From NCBI GenBank assembly GCA_030248215.1, contig JASANG010001733.1, positions 124,001 through 188,000 on the forward strand: a stretch of 64,000 nucleotides of DNA, written 5' to 3'. The position numbers were made by a program, and so were the translations under genes. A model generated the notes under the pieces. It saw only the letters and a list, made by a program, of their open reading frames with translations. It was not told where the DNA came from and did not search any database. Positions 35,818 through 47,497 of the stretch are shown piece by piece. This stretch comes from Enoplolaimus lenunculus (taxonomy: Eukaryota > Nematoda > Enoplea > Enoplida > Thoracostomopsidae). Each line of letters begins with the position of its first letter. Positions within the stretch are counted from its first letter, which is position 1.

Positions 35818-38800
35818 GTGTAATATAAAACTAGATGAAAAATTCGATTTTTCTACAGCGAAACCTTTTCACAATTTGAATGTTTACATTGTATTTTTTT
35901 ACTTTTTAACGAATCACGGTAGCCAAAAAACTCAATATTTGTTACACTGAGTGCGGCGACAAACCGTACGGCGGCAGACGACGCCGTGCGTCACAGAAAA
36001 ATATAACGCTATCCTTACTTTTGCCTGTTTAACCGTAGTCATTTGGCACACAAGTTTGCAAATAACAATTGATTTAACAAAATAATTGCGAAGCTGAATG
36101 TAATTGTAATTGGTTTACTGCAACAAAAATTACTGCAGCTGTTCGTGACGTACAAGAAGTATCGTTGTACGAACGAGATTTATTAAGCAAACTTGCAGTT
36201 GCAAAACAAGCGTTACTTTGCGTTACATTTTTCGTAACTGCCTTTTCCTAAATTCACTCAAACACATTATATATTTGCTCGACATTGCCACTAGCGAATC
36301 CTGAGTGGGATGGGTGGGAGGTGTGGGTTCCACGGTTAAAAAATTATTTGCGATAAAATAATAATGACTTTAGTTCTACTATTTTCCCTCTTCAAAAAAT
36401 TAGCACACATATTACATACTGTAAAAATTGTGTTTCATAACTTTTGCCAGCCCGACCTCCATATCAGAAATTTCTGCATCTGCCGCTGGAGCTTACCTTT
36501 TAAGCCGGCGCGTGTAAGGTTTCAAAGTAAAAGCCAAATATCGGCGAACCATAAGCCAGATTTAGTTTCATTCAATATTTTATAACTTTTTAAGTATACA
36601 ATGAAATTAATACATTTGCCTTGTTTATATCGTTAAACAATTCTTCTGAAACAGTAAAATACAAAATGAATATTATGAAAGCATCATAGACCAGAGTGTG
36701 CAATTACAAGAAAAGGGCCAAACGCGTAGCCCTAAATGTGTTCAGATGGTCAAGACCCTATAATGTGTGATTTAGTAAAACTGTAAAATTTCAAACCACA
36801 AAAAGTATCCTTTCTGCCGGAAAATCGTGTATCCGACACCGCATTTTGCTCTTAAACAAATATTAATTAATACTAGTATATAAGTAGAAAAGATATATTA
36901 AAGATATATGTTTAATGTTTAGTTTTTACTTGGCTTGCGTCAGCACCATTCATATACTTTAATACTAGTAAATTAACAGAATCCTTACATTTTGAACTAA
37001 AATTGATCCAAAAGACAAAAAGTACATGCTACGTTTTCATCAAGCCGTATAAATAATGGATATATATAAAATGCATGACAGGCTTACACCGCTGAGGGAT
37101 AGGTTCACTGGTTTAAACATTAACCTCTTTTCATATTTTATGTCAATACCGAACTTTTGCCTCACGTGTCTTTCAAACATTTCCATTTAGTCGATAAAAT
37201 AAAATCCTGTCCACAATTGAATTTGTTATATCAATAGCTAATAAGTAAAATAGACAAGCATTCACGTTGGGAAGTTAGAGGAAACAAAATGATTTCACAG
37301 GAGACAAATTTGCAGAAATATGACACTTCTGGTAATGTTTATGGTTTGAAAGACAACACAAGATATACACAAGATTCTATATAAAAAAGGTCCTACGCTA
37401 ATTTAACCCCATGCAGTATCTGTAAATGTATTTATATCAGAGTGTTGAGTACGTGTACTGCAGCTTAAAAAGTATATCCAAGCCATGCCATTCTCGATCA
37501 GTATAATACTTTTCTACCATGTGTTCTGTCTGAATTTGCAGTAACTAACTCACGTTTCATACAATTTATTATTAGCAAGAATAATTGTTAACCTAAATAC
37601 AACTGCTACGGTACTATCATGGACAGCGAAATGTTACTTGAGTAGCGAAAATCAAACCAATTTAAACCAAGGATTTTCTAAAATCTACCGGTCACTTTGT
37701 CTTCAGTGGACAACTGCCTCATTATATAATATGGGACGTCAAAACGAATCCAGAGGAAAGGATTTTTGTGATAAAATAGTATGGTTTTTACAATGTTTCT
37801 TCGTCAGAAAATTTATTGCGAAAAATGAATACGGACCTCTATCTTCTAATTTTTCCCTCAAAAATTTTTGTTGCGTGATAAAATGATAAGCCTACGTTAC
37901 AATTTTTCGCTGCCAATGGCACATATATAGCGTAGAGTAAAAATTGTATTTCATAAAATTTGCCAGCCCACCCATCTCCTGTACGAAATTTCTAGATCCG
38001 CCTCTGTTGAGCGTAAAGTATTATGAAAACTGTTTTACCGTATGAGAATCAGTAAAGCAAGGTATCACTCACATGGAAGCAAAAACTTCCCCGAAACATT
38101 TTTTCGTTATTGCAAAAACAACACATTAAACTTCAAAGAAACGAAAACGTATTACGTGATAGTCATTTTTGCATGTAAAAAGCACGCAAAACGGCAGTAT
38201 GTAACGTGTAATTTATTACCCTACTTACACCATAATCGTCAGATATAGTGAGCATCCCGACATGAGATTAGCGCAACTGGAGCCGTCAAGCGAAAATGCA
38301 AGCTGACGGACTTCTGCAAACCTGTAGCCCATCCGGCAACCAGCAACTGTTGTAGTTTCCGTTATCTCTCCCCATTTCGCGTTTACCCAAAAATCGTTGA
38401 ATTTAAACAATTTTTGTATATTTGATATTTTGATGATTTCCCCTGATCGTTCCACGCGCAAATTTGCATTTTTGAAAAATTCAGTTTTTTTAAGCTCCAA
38501 AGGTCCTCCAGGGACCCAAAAAAATTTTTGTCAAAACGTTTGACAAATTATATGTTATTCGTCACAGTTTGCACGGCTAGAGTGGATTGGTATTAAATTT
38601 TGCTTAGTTGAACGATTAGTTAGCGAATTCTGGTCAAATAACTGATTTGGCGCCGTCCTAAATCGTTCGCAGTGCGCCAAAACTGTTATAATCGTCTGAT
38701 TGCAAAATTTTTTTACACCATTGGACTCAGTTCCGCAAGCTGCATAAAATGTTGTACAATTTGACAAACTTTTTCACAAAAAAATTTTTGGATCCCAAGG

Positions 38801-39077
38801 AGGGAAATTGGGACCTTAAAAACTCGTATTTTTCAAAAATTTCAAATTTACTTGTCAAATGATGAGGGGAGGTCATGAGAAGCTGAAATATGCAAAAATT
38901 TTCAAGAGCGAAACATTTTCGGCAAACGCAAGTTGGCGTAATAAAGAAAAAGACTGTTGTGTTAGAAGAGACATCAAAAAAAATTTCGTTGATTGAAAGC
39001 TATTACGAAATAATTGTGGCCAACAAAGTGTTGCCCTAATTCAAAGCCTAAACAGGACCTAAGGCAACGCGCAAGCT
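35818..39077. other. Gene-free block with repeat remnants
   Basis: Related stretches at 36415-36495 and 37925-38010 (TTTCATAA...TTTGCCAGCCC...AGAAATTTCT...GATCCGCC) are right ends of hAT-like elements of the CAGNGGCGGATC type. No gene recognised. Confidence 0.4.
38350..38945. mobile_element. Foldback element with long imperfect arms, copy 2
   Basis: Shares GTTTCCGTTATCT, GCTGCATAAAATG, GGGACCTTAAAAA and GGTCATGAGAAGCTGAAATA with the element at 22870-23262, with an unrelated middle (about 38560-38700) that may be an insertion. Confidence 0.6.
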
Positions 39078-39268
39078 TATAAACACAACTCTAACGCTAA
39101 GCCTATATGAAACACCGTTGAAGCTGATAGAATAATAGTGTAAACTAGAGACTCTAAGTTTGTAAAAAAATCTGCGGCAATCAGAGAGTGCCGGTGTTTC
39201 ATATAGGCTTAGCGTTTGGCGTTAGAGTTGTGTTTATAGGCGTAGAGTCTCTAGTTTACACCATTATT
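39078..39268. repeat. Two interleaved inverted repeats
   Basis: Arm A (39078-39117) pairs with A' (39192-39238), and arm B (39131-39156) pairs with B' (39243-39268). The order is A-B-A'-B', so the two stems cross rather than nest. The A arms contain CTAAGCC / GGCTTAG. Confidence 0.85.
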
Positions 39269-39583
39269 CGACCCGCTTACTTCTGAAATGAACAAGGAAC
39301 CGATTCGCGTTAAATGATAATGAACCAAACAAAACCTAAACTGCAAAAATCCTTCCCGTCACCATTTGTACAACCGCTGGATAAAACATCGAAGAAACTT
39401 TAGAACAAAGTAAAGCACGCAAATTGCCTCTAAATGGCCATACTGAAACAATTCAAATGAACAAAGTTTTAGCCCAACGACACATTAGCGCAACCATTCT
39501 ATTTTAAAATTTAAAAAAACTGCTATTGTTCGCAGTAGTTGCATTAAGTAGGTCACTGTAAACACATCAACACATACTTCTTT
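39269..39583. other. Gene-free block
   Basis: Nothing recognised. Confidence 0.4.
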
Positions 39584-39745
39584 GTGCCCATAGTCAGGGG
39601 GGAACAAGGAGTGCTCAGCCCCTTTGAAAAAATTTTGCCCTTCCTAGAATATTTACAACCTTGTGTGTAAGTCAACGAAAACCCTTGTATGCTCCTCTTG
39701 ACAAAATTTCTAGCCCCACAGCAACTGAACCTGGCTGCGGGCCTG
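39584..39745. mobile_element. Short TIR element, GGCCCGTAGCCAG type, copy 2
   Basis: Left GTGCCCATAGTCAGGGG, right (complement) GGCCCGCAGCCAGGTTC. The body has CTTGTATGCTCC and TTTCTAGCCCCACAGCAACT, shared with the copy at 11086. Confidence 0.55.
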
Positions 39746-41035
39746 TACTATTTGTTCTCACACTACGGAGCACAGTTACTGAAGTGTTTAATATAAAGAT
39801 GTTCTGTTCTCCACTCACGGATCCAGAAATTTATGACGGGAGCCACGCTTAAATATAAAAAACCTCGTGCAATTGAAGCGAGCGAGTAGCCAAACGCCAT
39901 TTTAGTAAAAAATTTACATAAATATTGAGCGTCCCGAGTTCGTTCTACGTGTGCGATGCGTTTCTTACATAACCTTCGCGCCAAATTTTGCATAGCAGGT
40001 CAAGACCAATATAAAACATCAAACTAAAATAGAAAAAGGTCCTATACAGACTCGTCTGCTCAGAGCTGCAACTACAGAACAGGGAGGGGTGCTTCCTTAT
40101 GAACATCATCACCGCTCCTGTTCGAAAAATTGTTAGGAAAATTTTTCTAACCCCCTCTAGAAATGTTATCGACCGTTCAACTAAAAAATTCCTGGTTCAT
40201 GGTAGGCCAATCATATCATCTGCTTGACAAGTGTGCTAAAAACGCAATATAGTATAAGACAAAAGTATTCAGAGTTTAAGGTAACGTGATCAAAACACCT
40301 TTGCAGTATAATGTTCCGATTACAGTTTGCTACAAGTTTCTATAATGTTCAAAGACCTACTTTCCAAAATCTTATTAACTAGGCTACTGATCACTTATAC
40401 TGCGAAATGACACAATTCTTAACATAACCTGCTATAACGAGCATTAAAAACAACCGCGACTTCATATAAAAACACACCAGACTTCAAATCGCCAGACAAA
40501 TCCGCGTCAGTTCGAGGGTGCGACGAAAATGATATCAGACATCAGCTGTCAAAACATTATTATTATTGTATTGTCGTGCGTAGTTTGGGGTGTATGCAAG
40601 GGTTGTACCGGGTATATATACATGATACTCCCAAAATTCCCGAAGGAAAGATAAAATAACCACTTTTACATGCTATCGAATATTACATTCCAGATCTTAA
40701 ACGTCCATAAAGATTCTCTTTTGGCTATTGGCCGGTCGCAGCAAAATTTTTCATGAGGTTAAACCCTGCCGAAATAAAATCCTGGATACAACCGTGTGAG
40801 TAGCTTTTTGTATGGTTAGCCAATGCCAGCTGTTATGCACATGTATATCGGCAATATATATGCATGCATAGGTGCCTAGCAACATCAACCAAAACTATGT
40901 ACCTAAACAGCAAAAAAACCTGTTATCACGATATGGTCCACTTAACGTTTACATGCAATAAATACTTTAACCTGGGATCTGTAACAGGGTTGGCGAACAA
41001 CTAAACTTCCGGCAGTCGATATAACTTCTATGTAT
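39746..41035. other. Gene-free block
   Basis: A hAT-like border CTCACGGATCCAGAAATTTA at 39815 with AAGCGAGCGAGTAGCCAAAC at 39878. Otherwise nothing recognised. Confidence 0.4.
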
Positions 41036-41043
41036 AAAAGATG

Positions 41044-41264
41044 GGCTCATGTATAGAACAGGGCCGGATCGTTTTCCGGAGGGGCTATAATAGAGTCAGT
41101 TTAAGCTTTAGAATAATTTTTTGCTTAGGCTTAGGCTTAGGCTTAGGCTTAGGTTTAGACTTAGGAATAGGCTCATCCATACGCTTAGGCTTAGGGTAGG
41201 CTTATAGGCTTAGGTTTAGGAATATGCTTATACTACTGTTCCGGCCCTGTTCTAAACATGGGCC
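41044..41264. mobile_element. TTAGGC-core TIR element with perfect 8-bp target duplication
   Basis: Left end GGCTCATGTATAGAACAGGG, right end (complement) GGCCCATGTTTAGAACAGGG. The 8 bp aaaagatg flank both sides (41036-41043, 41265-41272). The core at 41126-41220 is an array of TTAGGC with TTAGGT and TTAGGA variants. An 8-bp duplication fits hAT-type (or P-type) integration; superfamily is inference. Non-autonomous. Confidence 0.9.
41126..41220 (+). repeat. Interstitial TTAGGC-like array
   Basis: At least four consecutive exact TTAGGC units at 41128-41151, followed by degenerate units. It lies wholly inside the TIR element at 41044-41264. Confidence 0.9.
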
Positions 41265-41471
41265 AAAAGATGTAACAAATCAAAAATTGACTTAAGTGTT
41301 TCTTGATTTCAGTTGTAGGTGAACGGACAATCGGTCACAAAAGCTTGAATTAACCTTTGTTGTATCATGAAGTGACCTGTTTTTTGGACTATTTTGGAGT
41401 ACATGATTTATTGAGTCATAAAACAAGAGACCGTGTGCCAAAGTCTTTTGCTGTACAGTTGTAGAAAAATT

Positions 41472-41655
41472 GGTACGCCCGAAAACGCGTCAACTGACTA
41501 CTTGTAATTTGAAATCTCATCGACTCGACAATTTGTCGCCCATCGTTATGCTTGAGGTTAAGCTTAAAATTACACCTAGGATTGTGTTTCGATTTATTCA
41601 TAGGTTTTAGGAAACGGTTGGACGACAAGTTTTCGGGCGGCGGACTGTCACGAAT
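41472..41655. mobile_element. CGACAATTTGTCG-ended element, copy 4
   Basis: CATCGACTCGACAATTTGTC, the core CCTAGGATTGTGTTTCGATT and the right part GGACGACAAGTTTTCGG match the copy at 30271-30462. Outer ends are worn. Confidence 0.55.
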
Positions 41656-42989
41656 TCCGAAAAATTACCCGCTTTACAAGCTGTTCGTATTTAAAAGGTG
41701 TGTCGGTTGGTCGGAACAGTATATGGCAGTAATGGTGTGGTGGATGCACACTTGCCGTGTAACCAACCACGTTGTGGCACGCCTCGTGTAATGCGTTAAA
41801 GTGAAGACCAAAACTTTCTGTTGTGGATTACAATTTTTATACATTTAAGCATCAAAACCTTCGACAGCGCAACGAGTGAGAAAACCAAACGCAATTGTAG
41901 TAGTAAATATTGTAAATACAAAAGGTTTCGTTAGCAATAGATACCATTTCTGGCTTATCTTATATGTGCTTATAGCGTGTTCCAGCTTAAAACCTGAAAC
42001 TATCAAGGTAACTTCCTTTTTCCGTGCCACCAGCTTTTGATATTTTAGCCCTGACTTGATTTTTTTGCCACGGCCTGAAGGCAGAAGTTAATTTTTTGAG
42101 TTTGATTTTACAATCAATTTTGCGTGAATATGGATTCGGGTAAAACTATTTTTTTGTTTTTTAGATTCAGTTAGATTGAATAGAAAGTTCTTACACAATC
42201 TTAATAAAACAAACAGCCCCTGAATGGGTCAAGAAGACGGGGCACTCACCTAAATAATATATCATAATGTGCATTGTAGGGTTCAGAGCGTGTTTTTTTT
42301 TCAAGCGGAATGAAAAACTTCGCGATTAAGTCGAAGGTGAAACCGGAGATGAAGCAAAATTTGGGCATAAAAATAATGTTGAATTGGCCAATGTTAAATT
42401 TGCAAAGGGTTGATAGAAAATCGTTTATATATAAGCGTTCTTTTTATTAAATCTGTGCATTTCAGGCTTTAATTGCCATAAAGTAAGGAATCAACTCGCT
42501 GAAGGCAAAAATTGTAAAAATACAAAAAAACTTTATTTGAATTTGCAGTAACCTCAAACAAAAATTCTACTAGAGTCAGAGGTTGCCTTTTGCAGGAGCC
42601 GAAAGCTGGCCTAATAGGTGCTAATAACAATTTCGGCATGAAATAAGTTTCTAAAATTTAGATCTATAACTTCTAGAAGACATTGATTTTGAAAATATCA
42701 TTTCCTTTATACTTGCATCGTTTAGTAAAAATCACTACGAAAAGTATAAATGGGCGCTTAGATTGCACACATTATACATTGGTACAAAATTGTCTGCAGT
42801 TTTTAAACTAAACTTCCTTTAAAATTTAGTTTATAGCGACTCGTGGCAGTTCTTGCGAAAATGACGCAGGGAAATGGATTATACTATGAACGGTATCGGA
42901 GAAAAACTATAGACCAAAGAATTTCCCCCATTTTTTCACATTGATACCCTGGAAATAGCCATTCCTTTTTCGACTTTATGTGTTAAGGG
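41656..42989. other. Gene-free block
   Basis: AGCGCAACGAGTGAGAAAAC at 41867 is another repeat-border phrase. No gene recognised. Confidence 0.4.
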
Positions 42990-42994
42990 GTGAG

Positions 42995-43290
42995 TGCGAA
43001 AATTTTTCGTCAGTTTTGCATTACGTTTTCAAGGGGCGCCGCCCTGCGCCCTCTGCGATTTGAAGGGATACTAAGCAGGATGACGGACTGCCGCCCTCTA
43101 AGCCCCCTTGCACTAAACATTTTATTATGATAAAAGCTAAAATTACTGAAATAGTTTGGAACTGTTTTGGAGCGTATGCACTAGAAGCGCTTAGTGCGGG
43201 GGCTTGATTGGCAGCAACCCCATCCTGCTTAGTATGCTTTCAAATCCCAGGGGTCCCGGTGGGCGGCAGCCTCCCTGAAAAATTTTTGTG
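42995..43290. mobile_element. GC-rich foldback element
   Basis: Left arm (GGGGCGCCGCCCTGCG...GATTTGAAGGGATACTAAGC...AAGCCCCCTTGCACT, about 43030-43112) is the imperfect complement of the right arm (AGTGCGGGGGCTTG...GCTTAGTATGCTTTCAAATC...GGCGGCAGCCTCC, 43194-43275). Its GC content contrasts with the surroundings. Confidence 0.7.
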
Positions 43291-43984
43291 GCATGGAATA
43301 CTCACTATGGGGGGGAACTGCAAAAGTGCCAATCCCTTATTTCGCATCTACTACTGTCGCTTTTTGCCCCATGTTCCAGCAACATGCAAACTTTCGCCGC
43401 ATCGCGTGAAGTCTGTCTAAGCTTTTAATCTATATACAACCATTGAAAGTCTGGTAATAAATGATTTCGTGGCCGAGAGCGGAAATTTAATTAAAAATCC
43501 TCAAAAAGTTCCTGCGTAGAAGTTAATTAACGGCTAAAGTAAAACTTATATAGTCTTGTTCAAATAAACTTGCATAGCTATACAATAACGGTTTTTAACC
43601 TACGGATTGTGGTCCCAATTAGCCTAATAAGTTTCAAAAACTTTAAAATTTGCAGTATTGGAAACTAAAATGAATATACCTGGTATTGGCTGGGTTGCAG
43701 AAACGTGATTATTAGATCAACATTCAATTTGCACAATTAACTGTCAATATAGAAAGTTAAGACCTAAACGACGCTTAAAAAGCACAATAATGCCGCCGAC
43801 GGCGAAGTAGTTTAAATTTTCCGACATCAACGAACATCCGTTACTGACCTCTAGAGAAAGCATGGACTCAGTCGCGGGACAAATACTTCGATAAACAAAG
43901 GTTACGACTGATTTCCGGAACTCAAATCTTTTAGGCATTGTCATTCAATTATTACACAAAAGAAACATTTTCTGCTAGAAATAT
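43291..43984. other. Gene-free block
   Basis: Nothing recognised. Confidence 0.4.
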
Positions 43985-44810
43985 TTCCTTAAATTCTCAG
44001 TCAAATCTAGACAACGGACATATATGTCTTAAATACAAGACATTACTTTCTGAAATTTTTCAGAAATCTATGTCTGAAATGTTTAACACTTAAATGTCTT
44101 AAATTTCAGAGTGTTTTTCATAAACGATTAAGACAAATATATATTTCTGAAATATAAGACAAGTATGTCTGAAATAAAAGACTTGTTTTGCAGATTTTTG
44201 AGACATATATGTCTTACAGACAAGATTTGCCAAAGAAGTTGCCTTCAAAATCGAGATTTAAGCTCTACCAACTTCCCTAATTTCGCATCCTAAGATACTG
44301 TAGTGACCCAAATAAGAGGGTGTGAGGTAGTAAGAGGGGGGTCCCTATTTTGAGTCCCAATCAATAGAAGTCCGTATCCCTAATAAGGGTCCGTAAGCGG
44401 ATAGAGTCCCAAAACCCTAATTAAAGCCCATAAATGTCAATTGTCCCTAAATGTAGCGCAAACTTAGGTTGGGGGAGCCTGAGATTATCCCGAAATATCT
44501 TTGAAATTCGATTATATATTTATATACTCTTTTAAGAATATAAACACAGCACGTTTTTAAATATATACATAAAAAGCAGAAAGGAAATTCTTGAATATAA
44601 AGACAACTATTTCTTGTAAGAAAGAAATTTGTTTCTTATAAATTGCAAATTGTAATTTCTTGAATATAAGACTTCTATGTTTGAACCATTTCAGACACAA
44701 ATTTCTGAACTGTTTAAGGCAATTATGCTTGAAATGCAAGACATTAATGCCTTGAACATTTAAAGAAAGCAGAAGTCTTCAAATTTCAAGACAATTTATT
44801 TTGTGTAAGT
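43985..44810. repeat. Degenerate TTTCTGAAATATAAGACA-type array split by an insertion
   Basis: Loose repeats of TTTCTGAA(A/T)...(T)AAGACA in both orientations occupy about 43985-44230 and 44575-44810. The Tc1/mariner-like MITE beginning at 44298 lies between the two halves. Confidence 0.6.
44298..44480. mobile_element. Tc1/mariner-like MITE, right end missing
   Basis: Left end CTGTAGTGACCCAAATAAGA preceded by TA (44296-44297). Then TTTTGAGTCCCAATCAATAG and ATCCCTAATAAGGGTCCG, as in the complete copy at 31120. The CACTACAG right end is not found. Confidence 0.85.
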
Positions 44811-44824
44811 CCATATTCTCGAAT

Positions 44825-45015
44825 GCGTATAGCAACTATCATCAGTTTAGTAATAAGTTTTCAAGCGCACTAACTATTGCAGTTGTTGAACTCAAAATTG
44901 GTCTAGTGGAGCAAATCAAATGCGACAAACTTTCAGAATTTTGAGGTTCATCATTCGCTGGTTCAAAAGTTACAAGACCTATCACCAACTGGTAGTAGAT
45001 GCTATATATTGAGAA
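44825..45015 (-). repeat. Unclassified dispersed segment, copy 1
   Basis: On the minus strand this segment aligns without gaps over about 48 codons to the plus strand at 50945-51125 (CAGTTGGTG(A/T)TAGGTCTTGT, CGCATTTGATT, CTATAC(G/A)CATT). The frame reads LVIGLVTFEPANDEPQNS here. Repeat or paralogous coding fragment; unresolved. Confidence 0.55.
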
Positions 45016-45549
45016 TACGGGCCTTTGCTCAATGACAAACATCAGTTTTATCATAATTAAATCGTGCAAAACATTAATTTCGAAATCCAAAACACGCAGC
45101 TGCTAATCATAGGTTCATTTCTAATAACTAGCGAAGAATTTCAGTCACAAAAATATATAGTTGTCATTACAATATGAACAGCAATAAATTCGCCGAATCA
45201 AAAATTTTAGCTTATATATGTCAGAAATTTCGTTTTACCTTTAAGCCGATAAATCATTCGCTTTTCCCTTCTTTCACATCCAATCAAACGGTAAAATTTT
45301 TAAAAGTATATATCTACTTCTTTATATATAGTCCCTGGCAGACAGCTGCAAAGTTTGGCAGCAGCGCAGTAAAAAATTTGACGTTAATACAGATAAATGA
45401 CCATTAACAACTCAAGAACATGTTGGTGTATAGGCTTATTTTGTGGTTAAAAGTTCAACGCTTTCGAAATCCATCACACCAGTTTTATGCGAGTAGAACT
45501 TTTACTAACCTCGATTCACCAGTTGCCTTCGCTTTACATATGTGGCTGC
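45016..45549. other. Gene-free block
   Basis: Nothing recognised. Confidence 0.4.
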
Positions 45550-45972
45550 CAAAGGGTACAATCGGAATTCCGGTTCCGGTAGGGAAATCCGGTATATTTT
45601 ACTATCCGGTTCCGAAGATAATTCCGGTATTTTTTCACCGGAATTTTCGGATATTTTCTGTATTGAAAATTTTTTCTCATTCGAAAATTTATGAAAAATT
45701 GGCATATTATTCAAACTTATTTATCTAAAATTGTCCGAGCGTTTATTGCCAAAATTTTCAATTTATGCCACACTCCATAATTTATCATACGTTTCCACCT
45801 CCTTTATTTCTTTCGGGATTTTGGTATTCTAAAAGGTGTGTTTATAAAATAGCGCTTAAAAATGAATTTTTCAGTAACAAATATTTTTATTTTCCGGCTC
45901 CGCTTCCGGTTCCGGTAATTTTTTAACTTTCTGGTTCCGGTTCCGGTATTTTATAATTCCGGTTGCACCCTG
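45550..45972. mobile_element. hAT-like MITE with CCGGTTCCGG-rich ends, copy 1
   Basis: 423 bp. Left end CAAAGGGTACAATCGGAATT, right end (complement) CAGGGTGCAACCGGAATTAT. Flanks gtggctgc and gtggctgg match at 7 of 8 positions, consistent with an 8-bp hAT target duplication. Subterminal CCGGTTCCGGT repeats occur at both ends. Confidence 0.8.
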
Positions 45973-47234
45973 GTGGCTGGTGCTTAATTTAACAATTGAA
46001 AAAATGACGACTTTCAAAAACACGATTTTCAAGCTTAAGAATGTCTAAAACAAGCTCCTATTATATAGCGATATTAGCGATTCGACCAGCATTTTCACAA
46101 ACGTTTTTCATTGTGTGCTAAAACGTCATTTTATTGCCGCAATATAAGCGGTTGTTTCAAAACACAAAAAACGTTTTGCATTTTTGAAACGATCTTCTAC
46201 CCTCTTACCTCCAAATCCACCAAATGTGGTTTCAAACATTCTGACATTTTCGCAACGAAATTTTAAAGCGTTTTCAATGAAAAACGTCACAACTTATAAA
46301 CCAAAATGTTGATATTATCTGCGATTGTATTGCGTCAGTGTATAAAAAAGAAAACGATATTAAATTACTTTGAGTATTATTTTGAAACATATCTTTCCGA
46401 AAAAGTGACAGTTTGTGATATTTTTGGTACAAGACACAACTTGGACGGCTGCTGTCAAACAAACTGACCAGTTTTAAGTATAAGTTCAACTGCAGATTTG
46501 CTAAAGGCTTCATTAGCTTTTTACAAATCAGGCGTTTCGTTTCTAACTTTAAAAATTTTCAAAGAACGCATTTTTACTGTGATTTTGAACTTTTCGCGTG
46601 ATGCAAATTTGAACAATTTCAGATAAATGTTATGCAATTTTCCTATATCACAATAGAATAGATTTTGGAAAAATATTAAATGTAGCTAAAGGTTATCGAG
46701 ATATATACTCTAAAAAGAAAAATAAAGGATTAATACATTGCAGATTATGCCCTTTTTCCATCAAGTAAACTTAAACTTGATGAAATTGCCGAGATATAAC
46801 CATGGTTTACGAATATATAAACCCGCAACTACAAGCAAAACTTTAACTGATGACTAGAATATTTAATTTAGTCACTTATAACATATACGTATAAGACGTT
46901 CCCGGGTCTTTTGGGAGTTTAGTTTCAGTTAGCGAAACAAGCGAATTTAATCAAAATTTAAAGTTCTCAGTCGCTAGTATATTTAAACATACTGGCAATC
47001 AAGTGATATACTATTTTGATATAGTTTTTTCGCAAACGCTCATTTCACTACTATATACTCTTAAAAATTTATTAGTAGGCAAACTTCCCTCCATATTCTT
47101 CTTTATTATATTTTAAGCCTAATCCTACAACATAAGTGTAGCCTAAGCTATACTGTGTTATTCAACCTAGCTCATGTTTCTGGGAAGCCCGTTTGTGAAT
47201 GGAAGTAAACAAGTACCAAATTTCGATGCTTTAA
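45973..47234. other. Gene-free block
   Basis: A weak CCTAA-like patch at 47110-47150; otherwise nothing recognised. Confidence 0.4.
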
Positions 47235-47497
47235 CCCATTTTCACATGAATATTTTCTATTTCCCCTGAGACCTACTTTTATGCTAGGATTGGAACTCCA
47301 GTGACTGGAGTGGGAGGCGTATACCATCACCACTCAGCTATACGAGCTTGACGCTCGAGCCCGCGGGCGCTCTCACGTCTTGTGGTGATTTAGTACTATG
47401 TATACGTGTTGCAATTTTTAAACACGGTGCGATATATACTATTTAACGTTTATACATTGCGCTGAGTTGCCTACAGGCAACTCAATGTGAGAAGGGG
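47235..47497. mobile_element. piggyBac-type MITE with tRNA-like core, copy 3
   Basis: 263 bp with TTAA on the left (47231-47234) and TTAT on the right (47498-47501). Ends CCCATTTTCACATG / CCCCTTCTCACATTG. The A box is intact; the B box here reads GGAGTTCCAATCC, with one change in the TTCGA core. Confidence 0.85.

Noticed and set aside
41126-41220. TTAGGC array as evidence of a chromosome end or fusion point
   Set aside because: It lies inside a short element with inverted ends and a target duplication, and similar arrays are scattered, so no telomere or fusion is implied.
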